From contig JAOANR010000003.1 in assembly GCA_030278955.1 (NCBI GenBank), positions 49,448,902 through 49,512,901 on the forward strand: a stretch of DNA of 64,000 nucleotides, given 5' to 3'. Below are positions 47,217 to 58,545 of the stretch, piece by piece. Made by a program: the position numbers and the translations under genes. The notes beneath the pieces were generated by a model, which made no database searches, was not told the DNA's origin, and saw only the letters and a list, made by a program, of their open reading frames with translations. The number at the start of each line of letters is the position of its first letter. Within the stretch, counting starts at the first letter, position 1. The DNA is from Hygrophila difformis. Taxonomy: Eukaryota > Streptophyta > Magnoliopsida > Lamiales > Acanthaceae.

Positions 47217-49881
47217 TGTAACACCCCGGTTTTTGGTCACCCAGGTCGGGATGTCACCGCCACACCTCCCTAGCAAGACACGGTTTCTCCGAGCTTGCTA
47301 AAGAGATGCAAGGCTATGGTTTTTCAGAATTTAAAACATTCAAACAGCCCATTTATATATATAATTTAAAAATTATACATCAAAGTTGCAGCGGAAAATA
47401 ATATTTACATATATGTATCGCAGCGGAATTTGAATATAGGGCCAACATGGCCTAATCACGGGTTAAACAGGCCCGTTCATGCAAGATCTAGTCTAATACA
47501 AAAATTCAAAATAATATATCATCCCAAACTTCCCATGTATGCATATGACGATGCATAATTCTCAACTCTGAAAGAACAAAAAAGAAAACATGGTTTTGGT
47601 CAGCACTACGTGCTGAGTAAGTTAACACGTACAAGATTATGAGGTTTCAAAGCCTTTATTTAAATTTAAAATAAAACATGTGCATAATTTAAACAATTCA
47701 TGTAATCGCATAATTTAGAAGACATGGATTCATAAGATTCTCAATATAGCTTGCAACGTATTTAAATAAGTTACTGTAAATTTAAAAACACAATTTTTCA
47801 AGGATTTAATTGGATTCCCTTATCGATGTCTCGTTTCGTTTCTTTTACAGATCACCACCGCTAGGGCTCTTATGTCCGCCAGCCTTACGCCTGGGCTCTT
47901 ATGTCCACAGGTATCATGGTCAATACAGATCTTTTAATTAGAGTTAATCCGTCCGCTAGCCATACGATCAGTGTTTCGCTAGGGCTCTTACGTCAACCTA
48001 GACATACACTTGGGCTCTTATGTCCCAAGCCGCAGAGAACATTGACAGTATCTAGCTTAGTCATAACCCGCAATATTTTAACCTTCTCGTTTCGTGTATC
48101 TTATTTCAAGTATTTCTATCCGTTTCAACCTCAAAGGTTAATTTCACCCTTTCAACAAGATTTCAAGTTTTGACTCGGTCAACCAAAGTTTACTCTAAAA
48201 TTCGTCTAAAATCAAATTTAATTTCAAAAATTCCGAAATTTCACGTCTGACTCCGAAACGTCGAGATCTACAACTTTCGTGTTTTAACTTTTTCGATCCG
48301 AGATACCGAAATAGGTCAAAAACACTAATTTTCACAGAAGTACTGTTCTGTCCGAATTTCATATAACTCAGTTTAAAGATTTCAAATTCTCCCATAGCAA
48401 TTCAACTCCAAATTTGATGAACTTTTACAGAGATCATCTTAAGACAATTATCTACAACTTTCATGTTCGGCTAAAGATCTAATTCGGCCTAGAACCATAG
48501 TGAAAAACGTCAACAAGTTCGCACCTATGTTCTGTCCAGTTTCAAGATTCGATTTAAAACCAGTTCGGTTCGGAGAGGATTTCATATATCAAATCATCAT
48601 GAAAAATTCTGAAATTTTACGGAGGTATTCATAACATATAGATCTACAACTCTTATGTTCAACGCCAAGCCTAGATCGGTCTAGATCTAAGGTAGAAATC
48701 ACCAACAAGTTCGAATAAAGAATTTATCATCGTTTCAAGATCTAAATCTAAAGCAGGCTCGTTTACGATCAGTTTCGGATATCAAACCACGATGAAAAAT
48801 TATGAAATTTTTACACAACCTAGATTAATGTCTTAGGAACGTTTTTCGTGTTTTAAGTTTTCTCGTTTGAACGCTTTAAGGGGTTCGAATAAATTCAACA
48901 AAAACACTGCGCCGGTGTAGACAGATTTTAGATAGGGTTCCATTCGATCTATATGTTCGAATCTTTTAACAACCCAAAACCAAAGTAAGCGTTAACTTAC
49001 AGATTGTTGAGCGTCCGGGATCTTCGATTCGGAGGCGTGGCTTCCCGTCCTCCGTTTATCCTCTCCGTTTGTCGGGTTCTTCGCTCTCGATTCGGATCGG
49101 GGGTTTAGAATAGAAAAAGATCGAATTTAGGATTCGTTTTCGAATCACATATGGAAAAGAATGGATCAAGGCTTACCACAGCGACGGGGGTCTCCAAATT
49201 TCGTCCAAGTCAGTTTCTCCTCTCGGTGTTGTGCCTCCGACGACTCCGGGATTAGGGTTTCGACATATAGAAAGATTTCGTAGGGTTTCAAATGTATTCG
49301 GAGCTCTTAGGAGGTCTTATTTATAGATATTTAAGACCTAGGGCGTCTAAGATCTGACCCTAAGGGTCTTGGATCGAGAGATCTTCAACCGAAAGTCGAA
49401 AAATCCGCGTTCGGGCGAGAAAATCTCGCTTGGTTTGTTGCTGCCAGAGTGGCGCGGTCGTGGCGCGGTCTAAGGCCATCAACCGTGCTGCCAGCACGCC
49501 ACTCACGCCTGGACTCCGGTCCGGGCGGGTCGTGCGATCCGTCGCGCTTTTCCTCCTCTATTTCGGACTTCTATCCCTCTATGTTCCCGGATTCAGATTT
49601 CCGGGGTATCTTCGGGCTCCGATTTCCTATCCTAATTTTATTCGGATCTAAATTTACAATTGGACTCGGGTTATTGAGTCCATCGGTGTTGGGTTTTCGT
49701 GTAACCATTTATTCGATTAAATTGTCTTTGGCTTCCCGGGTTCTCTGAATTTTGTTTCCTTTTTAATTTAAATTCCATTTCTCATCTTTTATGATTCTTT
49801 ATCCATTTATCATGTTTATTATATTTATTTATTTATTTATTTATTTATTTATTTTATGTTGCAAAATTCTCGGGTATTACA
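47217..49881 (-). repeat. element B 5' LTR (2665 bp)
   Basis: Nearly identical to 42495-45159. Its right end GGGTATTACA meets AATTCAGTTATTCC, the resumed 3' LTR of element D. Confidence 0.92.
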
Positions 49882-50020
49882 AATTCAGTTATTCCAAACA
49901 AATCTCTATTCTGAAAATTATTAATTTATTTCCCAACTCCATTTAATTTCTTAAGAAATAATCCAAAATTATTTCTTTAGAAAAATACTATCAACATAGC
50001 TAAATTTTCAGGGTATTACA
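49882..50020 (-). repeat. element D 3' LTR, right part, with polypurine tract beside it
   Basis: Matches 63903 to the window end. It ends GGGTATTACA at 50020. Right of it, 50021-50038 on the minus strand reads TTTTTAAGGAGGGTAGAT, the polypurine tract. Confidence 0.88.
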
Positions 50021-50168
50021 ATCTACCCTCCTTAAAAACAAACTTCGCCCTCGAAGTTTACTCAAATAATTATTGCAAGGCTAAATAGGGTAATGCTTGA
50101 ACATAATTACAACTTTTATTATCTTATTCTCTATAGGGTATGACATTCTCCCCCGCTTGTTATCACAG

Positions 50169-50595
50169 CTATGTCCACATAGCTGCATCATCTGCAAGAA
50201 TTAGATCTGGACATTTAGCTTGCACTCCTGCCTCAATTTTCCACGTGACATTATTCTCATCATGGTTTAACCATTGGACTTTGACCATACGAATGACTTG
50301 CCGCATTGTAGTTCGTTCTTTTGTATTTAAGATTTTGAATGGTCTATCTTCAGAAGTAAGGTCTTCATTTAGTTCAATAATTTCTAATGGAATCACTCTC
50401 TTAAAGTCCTGATAGTACTTCTTAATACATGGAGTAGATCATGTACCAACTTTGGCAATGATATCGAATGGTCTAATGTAACAAGGACTTAGTTTGCTTT
50501 GTCTACTGTATCGCATCAATTCATTCATAGGTGATTCCATTAATCATACCTTGTCACATATTTCGTATTCGTCCTCTTGCCTTATCTAGTCGGCA

Positions 50596-50659
<64 letters not shown>

Positions 50660-51041
50660 GGTCGATCCTGGGCGACTTTCGTCTTGAGTTGGACTTGCTC
50701 AATAAAAAGCTTGGTCTTCTCAATTAATTGTAGTCCAGTAGAAATTGAATTCTTGCCCTTGGTCCTGCAAAGTAGACTTCGGCACTTCTTACCGTATAGT
50801 GCTTCAAATGGGGTCTTGCCAAAACTATAATGATGATTATTATTATAATTAAATTCCACTAGCGGTAGGTGATTTTCCCCCGCTTCCTTTGAACTCTAAA
50901 TTGCAGGTTCTTAGCATGTTTTCAAGAGTCTTGATTGTTCTCTGAGTTTGTCTATTGGTTGGGGAATGTTGTGCCCCTTTTTATTTTACTACCGAATGCC
51001 TCTTGTAACTGAGTCCAGAAATTCGAGACAAATTGACTAAT
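50169..51041 (-). pseudogene. element D integrase core end and chromodomain-like tail
   Basis: From 51041 leftward: SQFVSNFWTQLQEAFGSK (catalytic core), a degraded stretch, then EFNYNNNHHYSFGKTPFEAL and YGKKCRSLLC (integrase C-terminal part). A CT repeat encoding alternating Glu/Arg follows. The tail is DLTSEDRPFKILNTKERTTM then VKVQWLNHDENNVTWKIEA, which resembles the chromodomain-like end of plant chromoviral integrases. Several stops and frame changes are present. Confidence 0.82.
50601..50656. repeat. CT microsatellite (28 units)
   Basis: An uninterrupted CT run inside the integrase region of element D. Being dinucleotide, it gives Glu-Arg repeats on the minus strand and Ser-Leu on the plus strand. 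It arose within the dead gene. Confidence 0.95.
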
Positions 51042-53737
51042 TGTAGTACCCGAGAAATCGCCATCGAAAATTTAAATCCAAAAATAAAGAATTGGATTTA
51101 AATTATTAAAACCGAAATAATTCCGAGAGAGCGGAATTTATTATTTATCGGAAGATAACAACTCGAAACGAGTTTATCGAATTGTCCCAACAATCACGGA
51201 TAATTCCCACATTATGATTTTTATTTTTGTAGAGAAGGAATCTTAATATTTAAAAAAAAAAAAAAAAAATTAAAAGTTACTGTAGCACGTGTCTACTGTA
51301 GCAGTACTGTAGCGGTACTGTAGCAGTACTGTAGCACGTGCGGGTACTGTAGCAGCCGATCCCTTGTCGGATTTTTGTCCCTTTAATGCCAAAAATACAC
51401 CCCCAACACCCCATTATCACCCATCTACTTCATTTCTTCACCCAAAAACACTCCCAAAACTCTCCCAAAGCCAAAACACCTTTCCGGCGAACTTCCGACG
51501 AACTTCCGGCAACTTTCCGGCAACCAAATCCGACCAAGGAAGTGTGTAGATCAAGGATCACAGTGCTTAGATCTTTGGTAAGTAGTATCTTAGGTTCTCA
51601 ATCTCGTTTTTCCTCTCAAATCCCCAATCTAACTCTTAAATCGTTGATTGCAAATACGTTCGTGGCCAAAGTCGGGAACTTTGCGTTTCGTAGATCCGTT
51701 CGTAGGTGTTTGGACGACTCAAGAACACAATCTTTGTAAGTTAACCTTACTATGGTTTTGGGTGACTTAAAATGCAACCAAACATATAGATTTAATAACT
51801 CTAAAATCTGTCATCAAGAAAAACCCCCGGCGCAGCGTTTTCGTATGAATTTTTCGATCCCTTAAAAGTCTTCAAACGAGAAAACCCAAAACATGAAAAA
51901 CATTCCTAAGACATTAATCTAGCTACTGTAAAAATTTCATAATTTTTCATCGTGTTTTGATATCCGAAAACGACCATGAACAGACCTGCCATCGACTTAG
52001 ATCTTGAAATAGTGATAGATTCTTTATTCAAACTTGTTGGTTAATTTGACCTTAGATCTAGACCGATCTAGGATTGGAGTTGAACATAAGAATTGTAGAT
52101 CTATGAGTTTGGAATATTACTGTAAGTTTTTAGAATTTTTCATTGAGATTTGAACCTCCAAACTCGAGCCGATCCGATCTGCGTTAGAACCGATGTCAAG
52201 AACCTTGACAGATTTCTTAACCGAACTTGATGAGCATATTTCTATTACTTTGAGTGTTCAAACCTGAAAACTCAAAACTAAGATTTTGATCCAAAGATCA
52301 TAAGCTATATTGTGTAAAAATTTCAGAAATTTTCATCAAGTTTTGATACCCCAAATCGTGTCGGACATATTCTGCGTTTTTAAGAATTTTCAAAGGATGA
52401 CAGATTTCATAACCGATCTTGAGGAGCTTATTCCTATCATTTCTAGCCCGAACCAATCTATGTGATCTAAATAAAAGTTGTTGGAAATCATGTCTAGTAT
52501 GTCTCTGAAAAATTTCAGAATTTTTGAAGTCCATTTGATATGATAAAAAGTCGAATCTTTTAACGTTGTCAAACCTGAATCCTGACAGCTTTTTGTTTCT
52601 GAAGAAAACTTGATTTTTGACATGCTTCCCATCGTTTTTCCGAAAAACTTAAAACACGAAAGTTGTTCGTTGGGATGTTTTTGAGCTACTGTACAAATTT
52701 CAGAACAATCGCCTAAGAAATGGATTTTTAAACCAAAAAGGCGCAAACTGTGACGCCAAATGATTTTTAAATCAAAGAGATTTTGAAATTTCTAAACAAA
52801 TGGGCGAGACGTTGAATTACGATATATCTATACTATTGAAAAATCCCGTTACACCAAATAAAAACATTTTCTTTAAAAGAATTCTTTTGAAACATTGGGG
52901 ACTTGTGACCAAGTTTGACATCATCAATACGATTCATGCGGGTTTGATTCCCAATGATGTATTTGAGTTCTTGCGGGTTAGATTCCCCAAGGGCGATTGT
53001 ATGTTTTCCTGCGGGTTAGATTCCCCAGGATGTATTGAGTTCTTGCGGGTTAGATTCCCCAAGGGCGATTGTATGATTTCCTGCGAAAAATATTGATTAT
53101 GAGGATTGCGGTCACAAGAGCCCTGGTGAATGGTGAACTATAAAAGAAACGAAAAATATTTTGAGAAATGATACTTATGAAATTGGCTGAGGCCGCCGGA
53201 TCACCGGCTAAATGATACTTTTGATATTGGCTGCGGCCGCCGGATCACCGGCTAAATGATATATTGTTGAGATGATGGCGTAACGGGAAGAATTTTTAAA
53301 AGCTCAAACATCTTTTTACTAAATTTAATTAAAGGCTTTGAAACCCCTAACCCATGCTATGTGTTAACTTACTCAGCGCGTTTTTGCTGACCCAAACCAT
53401 ATATCTCCTTTTTCTTACAGAGTACGAAGAATATGCATCGTCATATGCATACATGGGAACATTTGGGGAAATCTCTATTTAAAATCCCTGCATTAATTAC
53501 GACTTGCATGAACGGGACTGTTTAACCCGTGTTTTGGCCATGTTGGCCCTATATTTAAATTCCGCTGCAACTTTGATGTATTATCTTTAAATTATATATG
53601 AATGGGCTGTTTGAATATTTTTAAATTCTGAAAAACCATAGCCTTGCATCTCTTTAGTGAGCTCGGAGAAACCGTGTCTTGCTAGGGAGGTGTGGCGGTG
53701 GCATCCCGGCCTGGGTTACCAAAACCGGGGTGTTACA
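51042..53737 (+). repeat. element C LTR 1 (2696 bp)
   Basis: Begins TGTAGTACCCGAGAAATCGC and ends AACCGGGGTGTTACA. The last few hundred bases, from the ATGCATCGTCATATGCATAC motif on, are closely similar to element A; the middle is different. It includes splice-like signals (donor 51736, acceptor 53420), two copies of a GGCCGCCGGATCACCGGCTA block (about 53180-53260) and GCGGGTTAGATTCCCCA repeats (about 52970-53070). Confidence 0.92.
51278..51355 (+). repeat. TACTGTAGC short repeat array
   Basis: Six copies of TACTGTAGC with 2-9-base spacers, two of the spacers beginning with the palindrome-bearing ACGTG. It lies just after a long A run and upstream of the first splice-like donor. The array is repeated in LTR 2 (about 54841-54918). 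It could be a protein-binding cluster in the LTR promoter; no function is shown. Confidence 0.75.
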
Positions 53738-54602
53738 GGATGGTATCAGAGCCCGGAATATTTTAAAGCTATTATTTTACATAGCCCGGAATATTTTTAA
53801 ACTACTATTTTAAAAAGCCCAATTATTATTTTGAAATTAAAGCCCAAATTTTTAGTCCAAATTTTTTTTTAGAAGCCCAAGAAATTATTTTTGGCCCAAT
53901 AACCTTGTTTTTATTTAAAGCCCAAATAATTTATTTCTTTCGGCCCAATATAGTGGCCCAAACCTTTTATCCTTATTTTAATCTATCCATGGAATAAATT
54001 TATTTTTAAAACCCTATGGATAAATAAATGCATGCATAAAATTTTTTTTTTGGGGGGGACACATATGCATATGCATACATAAATATAGGCACTAACTCTT
54101 TTTATGTGAATTATCGGTAATAAGAAACACTCCTACCTTAGAACTCGACATGATCTTGACTTAGGAGCGCTTACTAAAGACTAACTTTGCCTTAGTCCTA
54201 GATCTCGATCACTTAGAAACTCATCTTCGCGTGCTTCTAAAATGACACCTAGAAGAATACTGAGGAAGGACCATATGCGATGATACCCGAACATGGTTGT
54301 GAATAATACATAGGCAGTTATGGGGACATAACTGTAATCTTAAGGGGGGAGGATGTAATACCCCGTAAGAATGCATAAGCATTTATTTCGAAACTCGAAT
54401 ATTTTGTATCCCAAATAAATTCTTTTTGAACTACGTAATGACTTGATCCCTTCACAGGGTACGTAGGCAACTTGGAAATTTCAATTCTGGGTTCAGTCAA
54501 ATAATATCAAACAACAAAACACAATGATACAATCGCAATCAATCAATCGATCAATAAGTCGCGCAACTTCGGGGACGAAGTTGATTTTTAAGGAGGGTAG
54601 AT
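53738..54602 (+). other. element C internal region, gag removed
   Basis: Starts with primer site TGGTATCAGAGC (53741-53752). The leader is rich in AGCCCAA. At 54242 ATGACACCTAGAAGAATACT resembles the gag start of elements A and B (M-A-P-R-R), but after about 12 codons the sequence jumps to the region after the gag stop (GGCAGTTATGGGGACATAAC, 54313 on). It ends in the polypurine tract TTTTTAAGGAGGGTAGAT. So gag was deleted internally while all signals needed for copying remain. Confidence 0.85.
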
Positions 54603-57300
54603 TGTAGTACCCGAGAAATCGCCATCGAAAATTTAAATCCAAAAATAAAGAATTGGATTTAAATTATTAAAACCGAAATAATTCCGAGAGAGCGGAATTT
54701 ATTATTTATCGGAAGATAACAACTCGAAACGAGTTTATCGAATTGTCCCAACAATCACGGATAATTCCCACATTATGATTTTTATTTTTGTAGAGAAGGA
54801 ATCTTAATATTTAAAAAAAAAAAAAAAAAAAATTAAAAGTTACTGTAGCACGTGTCTACTGTAGCAGTACTGTAGCGGTACTGTAGCAGTACTGTAGCAC
54901 GTGCGGGTACTGTAGCAGCCGATCCCTTGTCGGATTTTTGTCCCTTTAATGCCAAAAATACACCCCCAACACCCCATTATCACCCATCTACTTCATTTCT
55001 TCACCCAAAAACACTCCCAAAACTCTCCCAAAGCCAAAACACCTTTCCGGCGAACTTCCGACGAACTTCCGGCAACTTTCCGGCAACCAAATCCGACCAA
55101 GGAAGTGTGTAGATCAAGGATCACAGTGCTTAGATCTTTGGTAAGTAGTATCTTAGGTTCTCAATCTCGTTTTTCCTCTCAAATCCCCAATCTAACTCTT
55201 AAATCGTTGATTGCAAATACGTTCGTGGCCAAAGTCGGGAACTTTGCGTTTCGTAGATCCGTTCGTAGGTGTTTGGACGACTCAAGAACACAATCTTTGT
55301 AAGTTAACCTTACTATGGTTTTGGGTGACTTAAAATGCAACCAAACATATAGATTTAATAACTCTAAAATCTGTCATCAAGAAAAACCCCCGGCGCAGCG
55401 TTTTCGTATGAATTTTTCGATCACTTAAAAGTCTTCAAACGAGAAAACCCAAAACATGAAAAACATTCCTAAGACATTAATCTAGCTACTGTAAAAATTT
55501 CATAATTTTTCATCGTGTTTTGATATCCGAAAACGACCATGAACAGACCTGCCATCGACTTAGATCTTGAAATAGTGATAGATTCTTTATTCAAACTTGT
55601 TGGTTAATTTGACCTTAGATCTAGACCGATCTAGGATTGGAGTTGAACATAAGAATTGTAGATCTATGAGTTTGGAATATTACTGTAAGTTTTTAGAATT
55701 TTTCATTGAGATTTGAACCTCCAAACTCGAGCCGATCCGATCTGCGTTAGAACCGATGTCAAGAACCTTGACAGATTTCTTAACCGAACTTGATGAGCAT
55801 ATTTCTATTACTTTGAGTGTTCAAACCTGAAAACTCAAAACTAAGATTTTGATCCAAAGATCATAAGCTATATTGTGTAAAAATTTCAGAAATTTTCATC
55901 AAGTTTTGATACCCCAAATCGTGTCGGACATATTCTGCGTTTTTAAGAATTTTCAAAGGATGACAGATTTCATAACCGATCTTGAGGAGCTTATTCCTAT
56001 CATTTCTAGCCCGAACCAATCTATGTGATCTAAATAAAAGTTGTTGGAAATCATGTCTAGTATGTCTCTGAAAAATTTCAGAATTTTTGAAGTCCATTTG
56101 ATATGATAAAAAGTCGAATCTTTTAACGTTGTCAAACCTGAATCCTGACAGCTTTTTGTTTCTGAAGAAAACTTGATTTTTGACATGCTTCCCATCGTTT
56201 TTCCGAAAAACTTAAAACACGAAAGTTGTTCGTTGGGATGTTTTTGAGCTACTGTACAAATTTCAGAACAATCGCCTAAGAAATGGATTTTTAAACCAAA
56301 AAGGCGCAAACTGTGACGCCAAATGATTTTTAAATCAAAGAGATTTTGAAATTTCTAAACAAATGGGCGAGACGTTGAATTACGATATATCTATACTATT
56401 GAAAAATCCCGTTACACCAAATAAAAACATTTTCTTTAAAAGAATTCTTTTGAAACATTGGGGACTTGTGACCAAGTTTGACATCATCAATACGATTCAT
56501 GCGGGTTTGATTCCCAATGATGTATTTGAGTTCTTGCGGGTTAGATTCCCCAAGGGCGATTGTATGTTTTCCTGCGGGTTAGATTCCCCAGGATGTATTG
56601 AGTTCTTGCGGGTTAGATTCCCCAAGGGCGATTGTATGATTTCCTGCGAAAAATATTGATTATGAGGATTGCGGTCACAAGAGCCCTGGTGAATGGTGAA
56701 CTATAAAAGAAACGAAAAATATTTTGAGAAATGATACTTATGAAATTGGCTGAGGCCGCCGGATCACCGGCTAAATGATACTTTTGATATTGGCTGCGGC
56801 CGCCGGATCACCGGCTAAATGATATATTGTTGAGATGATGGCGTAACGGGAAGAATTTTTAAAAGCTCAAACATCTTTTTACTAAATTTAATTAAAGGCT
56901 TTGAAACCCCTAACCCATGCTATGTGTTAACTTACTCAGCGCGTTTTTGCTGACCCAAACCATATATCTCCTTTTTCTTACAGAGTACGAAGAATATGCA
57001 TCGTCATATGCATACATGGGAACATTTGGGGAAATCTCTATTTAAAATCCCTGCATTAATTACGACTTGCATGAACGGGACTGTTTAACCCGTGTTTTGG
57101 CCATGTTGGCCCTATATTTAAATTCCGCTGCAACTTTGATGTATTATCTTTAAATTATATATGAATGGGCTGTTTGAATATTTTTAAATTCTGAAAAACC
57201 ATAGCCTTGCATCTCTTTAGTGAGCTCGGAGAAACCGTGTCTTGCTAGGGAGGTGTGGCGGTGGCATCCCGGCCTGGGTTACCAAAACCGGGGTGTTACA
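54603..57300 (+). repeat. element C LTR 2 (2698 bp)
   Basis: Almost identical to LTR 1, with matching internal repeats. The longer A run near 54810 explains the two-base length difference. Confidence 0.92.
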
Positions 57301-57559
57301 GGATGGTATATGTAATACCCCGTAAGAATGCATAAGCATTTATTTCGAAACTCGAATATTTTGTATCCCAAATAAATTCTTTTTGAACTACGTAATGACT
57401 TGATCCCTTCACAGGGTACGTAGGCAACTTGGAAATTTCAATTCTGGGTTCAGTCAAATAATATCAAACAACAAAACACAATGATACAATCGCAATCAAT
57501 CAATCGATCAATAAGTCGCGCAACTTCGGGGACGAAGTTGATTTTTAAGGAGGGTAGAT
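57301..57559 (+). other. second element C internal region, further deleted
   Basis: Joins GGATGGTA (first half of the primer site) directly to TGTAATACCCCGTAAGAATG, which lies at about 54354 in unit 1. About 600 bases including most of the primer site are gone. The end with the polypurine tract is intact. Confidence 0.85.
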
Positions 57560-57762
57560 TGTAGTACCCGAGAAATCGCCATCGAAAATTTAAATCCAAA
57601 AATAAAGAATTGGATTTAAATTATTAAAACCGAAATAATTCCGAGAGAGCGGAATTTATTATTTATCGGAAGATAACAACTCGAAACGAGTTTATCGAAT
57701 TGTCCCAACAATCACGGATAATTCCCACATTATGATTTTTATTTTTGTAGAGAAGGAATCTT
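57560..57762 (+). repeat. element C LTR 3, first 203 bases only
   Basis: Matches the LTR start up to GAAGGAATCTT, then changes to GATATGAAACGTTG, which belongs to element D integrase. The remaining 2.5 kb of this LTR were lost. Confidence 0.85.
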
Positions 57763-57765
57763 GAT

Positions 57766-58020
57766 ATGAAACGTTGTTTTGGGAAATTTCATGTTTTTTT
57801 TTGGTACTTTTCCGATATAAGCCTTTACAAGCTGACCCATATCTTAACACTACATTTGAGTATTTGTGGTAATCCTGATAGAAAGTTCATGAAAATACTA
57901 TCTCATTCCATCCTGGGACTTCTAGTGGTTTCACTAATCCCAGTGGTTCCTTCTGCTCGGACTTGACCGTTTGGCACATCAGGAACTTTTCCATAAATTC
58001 TGCTACCTCTCGTTCCATTC
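57766..58020 (-). pseudogene. element D integrase, zinc-binding region and core start
   Basis: Minus strand shows MEREVAEFMEKFLMCQTVKS then EQKEPLGLVKPLEVPGWNEI, matching the end of the HHCC zinc domain of gypsy integrases. A frame change follows, then MNFLSGLPQ, the start of the catalytic core. The rest of the core resumes left of element C at 51041. Confidence 0.8.
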
Positions 58021-58545
58021 TAGGCTACTAAAAGTGTATTCTTAAATATTTGTATAATATATCTACTCCAGGGTGTACAACACAAGGAGTTTGGTGTTCC
58101 TCTTCGAGGATACATCTTTTGAGGTTCTCGCACGCTTTTGGTACACATCAACGACCTTTAAATCAAATGTTGTCATCTTCATGGATTTGAAAACCCATAG
58201 GTTCACATTGAACGATCTTTGCCTCGACCCTTTCGAATTTGACGTCGCCCGCCTGTTTTCTTCGATTTCTTAAAAGTAATTGTTCGAATTGTAATGGAAT
58301 TGATTAGTTGAATAGACATCCCTTGCTATAGAAACTCAATTTTAATTCCATATATAATTCGGGCAGTAATTTTTTTTTGTGTGTTACTCAGATGTTTTAG
58401 TTTTCGGCTTAGTGCATCAGCCACTTTGTTGGCTTTTCTCTCGAGATACGTGATGCTTAAGTCGTAATCCTTAATCAGCTATGCCCGTCATCTTTGGTGC
58501 CTGTTGAGCTCTTTTTGAGTATGGATATGTTTTAGACTTTTCTGG

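Larger units (their letters stand above)
42495..49881 (-). mobile_element. element B: gag-only retrotransposon
   Basis: Two LTRs of exactly 2665 bases (42495-45159 and 47217-49881) enclose 2057 bases that encode an intact gag and nothing else. Related to element A: the gag is almost the same protein, while the LTRs differ more and are longer. The two LTRs show very few differences (for example GATCCA/GATCCG near 43578 and 48300), so insertion is recent. The left border carries three extra bases CCT and no target duplication is found. Confidence 0.92.
51042..57762 (+). mobile_element. element C: gag-deleted LTR element in truncated tandem array
   Basis: LTR (51042-53737), internal region (53738-54602), LTR (54603-57300), shortened internal region (57301-57559), and the first 203 bases of a third LTR (57560-57762). 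The units are almost identical: for example GATCCCTTAAAAG against GATCACTTAAAAG, and different A-run lengths. No protein is encoded. The right end is cut inside LTR 3, so only the left junction (ACTAAT/TGTAGTACC) with element D integrase is original. Confidence 0.9.

Noticed and set aside
50531..50830. Plus-strand frame rich in Ser-Leu repeats
   Set aside because: Produced by the CT microsatellite opposite integrase remnants on the minus strand.
51278..51355. Regular short repeats resembling a CRISPR array
   Set aside because: The repeats are nine bases with 2-9-base spacers, in a plant LTR and copied with it; no cas genes. Not CRISPR.
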